This document shows positions 63,223 to 64,000 of a DNA stretch of 64,000 bases, one piece after another. Within the stretch, counting starts at the first letter, position 1. Each line of letters begins with the position of its first letter. The notes beneath the pieces were generated by a model that saw only the letters and a list, made by a program, of their open reading frames with translations, did no database searches and was not told the origin of the DNA. Both the position numbers and the translations under genes were made by a program. Source of the stretch: DASSUW01 sp963759375 (GTDB lineage Bacteria > Actinomycetota > Thermoleophilia > Solirubrobacterales > Solirubrobacteraceae); assembly GCA_963759375.1 (NCBI GenBank), contig CAVWYY010000006.1, forward strand, positions 1 through 64,000, read 5' to 3'.

Positions 63223-64000
63223 ATGGCCGTCACCGACACCGCCGCCGAGCTGCTCGAGCGCGACGAGGCGATCGACGCCCTCGACGCCGCGTTTGCGGCC
63301 GGCGGACGGCTCGTCCTGCTGGCCGGCGAGGCGGGGATCGGCAAGTCCGCGCTGCTGCGCCGGTTCTGCGAGCGTCACGCGAAGGACGCGCGGATCCTGT
63401 GGGGCGACTGCGACGCGCTGTTCACCCCCTCCCCACTCGGCCCGCTCGCCGACATCGCCGCGGTGACCGGCGGCGAGCTGGAGGACCTCGTGGCCGCGGA
63501 CGCGCCGCCCCACGCGGTGGCGGCCGCCGTGCTGGACGAGTTGGCGCGCCGGGACCCGGCGATCGTCGTGCTCGAGGACGCCCACTGGGCCGACGAGGCC
63601 ACGCTCGACGTGCTGCGCCTGTTGGCGCGGCGGATCGCGAGCGTGCCGGCGCTGCTGGTGGCCAGCTACCGCGATGACGAGCTCGAGCCGTCGCACCCGC
63701 TGCGGGTGGCGCTCGGCGACCTGCTGCGCCGCGACGTGACCGAGCGCATCCGGCTCGTCCCGCTGTCGGCCGGCGCGGTGGCCGAGCTGGCCGCCGACCA
63801 CGATGTCGACGCCGACGCGCTGCACCGCCGCACGGCCGGGAACCCGTTCTTCGTGACCGAGGCGCTCGCCGCCGGCGGCGTCGAGCTGCCCGCGACGGTC
63901 CGCGACGCCATCCTCGCCCGCGTCGCGCGGCTCAGCTCCCCCGCCCGCAGGGTGCTCGACGCGGCCGCGATCGTCCCCGGCGCGGTCGGACTGCCGGTGC
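63223..64000 (+). CDS. LuxR-family LAL-type regulator, AAA/STAND ATPase domain (3, partial)
   Basis: The frame stays open to the window edge (259 codons visible). Walker A is GEAGIGKS (35-42), Walker B VVLEDAHWAD (116-125), then SYRDDELEPSHPLR and RTAGNPFFVTEALAAGG (sensor-like region), all as in LAL regulators. The C-terminal LuxR DNA-binding domain would lie beyond the window, so the class is inferred from the ATPase. It is divergent from the three-gene small-protein operon, 200 bases away. Confidence 0.8.
   Translation, partial: MAVTDTAAELLERDEAIDALDAAFAAGGRLVLLAGEAGIGKSALLRRFCERHAKDARILWGDCDALFTPSPLGPLADIAAVTGGELEDLVAADAPPHAVAAAVLDELARRDPAIVVLEDAHWADEATLDVLRLLARRIASVPALLVASYRDDELEPSHPLRVALGDLLRRDVTERIRLVPLSAGAVAELAADHDVDADALHRRTAGNPFFVTEALAAGGVELPATVRDAILARVARLSSPARRVLDAAAIVPGAVGLPV

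Overview
The window is very GC-rich DNA with densely packed genes on both strands, many ATGA/GTGA/TTGA stop-start overlaps and many GTG starts. Gene content points to an actinobacterium, most likely Solirubrobacterales (Thermoleophilia, the Solirubrobacter/Conexibacter type). Indicators are a DUF4394 secreted protein, several LuxR-type AAA regulators (LAL), PAS/GAF histidine kinases of the HisKA_3 class, DUF2252 and DUF5996 proteins, and a very large secreted N,N-dimethylformamidase-like protein. The assignment is inferred from gene families only.

Layout. 0-7 kb is a group that looks stress- or osmolyte-related: GH15 glucan/trehalose hydrolase, HD-domain protein, carboxymuconolactone decarboxylase (CMD), DUF2252, SulP anion transporter, a second CMD and a SHOCT protein. 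Four of these genes share an oriented motif close to CATCTGGGCGATGAC 68-100 bp upstream of their starts. 7-15 kb is accessory: an unknown CxxC protein, an integrase/excisionase remnant, a tRNA-like 3' fragment, a DUF4394 exoprotein, a membrane protein, a PAS-GAF-GAF histidine kinase and an IS3-type transposase remnant. 15-17 kb holds a recQ-like helicase broken by seven frameshifts. 17-30 kb is one long minus-strand run, transcribed from 30 kb down to 17 kb: hydantoinase B and A, a 3-hydroxyisobutyrate-dehydrogenase-like enzyme, a ribose-type ABC importer, a PAS-(GAF)x4 histidine kinase, DUF5996 and an AlkA-like glycosylase. Three direct copies of a tRNA 3'-end-like sequence lie at about 8.8, 15.1 and 30.3 kb, at the edges of these blocks.

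30.5-45 kb holds a small membrane protein, a PQQ-type sugar dehydrogenase, a radical SAM + methyltransferase + SRPBCC operon, a thioredoxin-reductase-like enzyme, an NTF2-like protein, a PEP-mutase-like enzyme, a flavoprotein fragment, a LAL regulator followed by hydrolase, NmrA-like and LtrA genes, and a convergent PrsW protease. 45-64 kb holds a tandem-PAS histidine kinase, glutamate decarboxylase, an uncharacterised cyclic-nucleotide-binding protein with a hypothetical neighbour, a roughly 2,019-residue secreted multidomain protein, a methyltransferase, a second LAL regulator, an RTX-repeat protein, a three-gene small-protein operon and a third LAL regulator cut by the window edge.

Two themes recur. 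Many genes are probably leaderless: a TANNNT-like box ends exactly 6 bases before the start codon at least eight times. Single-base frameshifts, nearly all +1 insertions of G or C, break genes whose protein sequence is otherwise intact. These look more like consensus errors than decay, so the affected genes may be functional.
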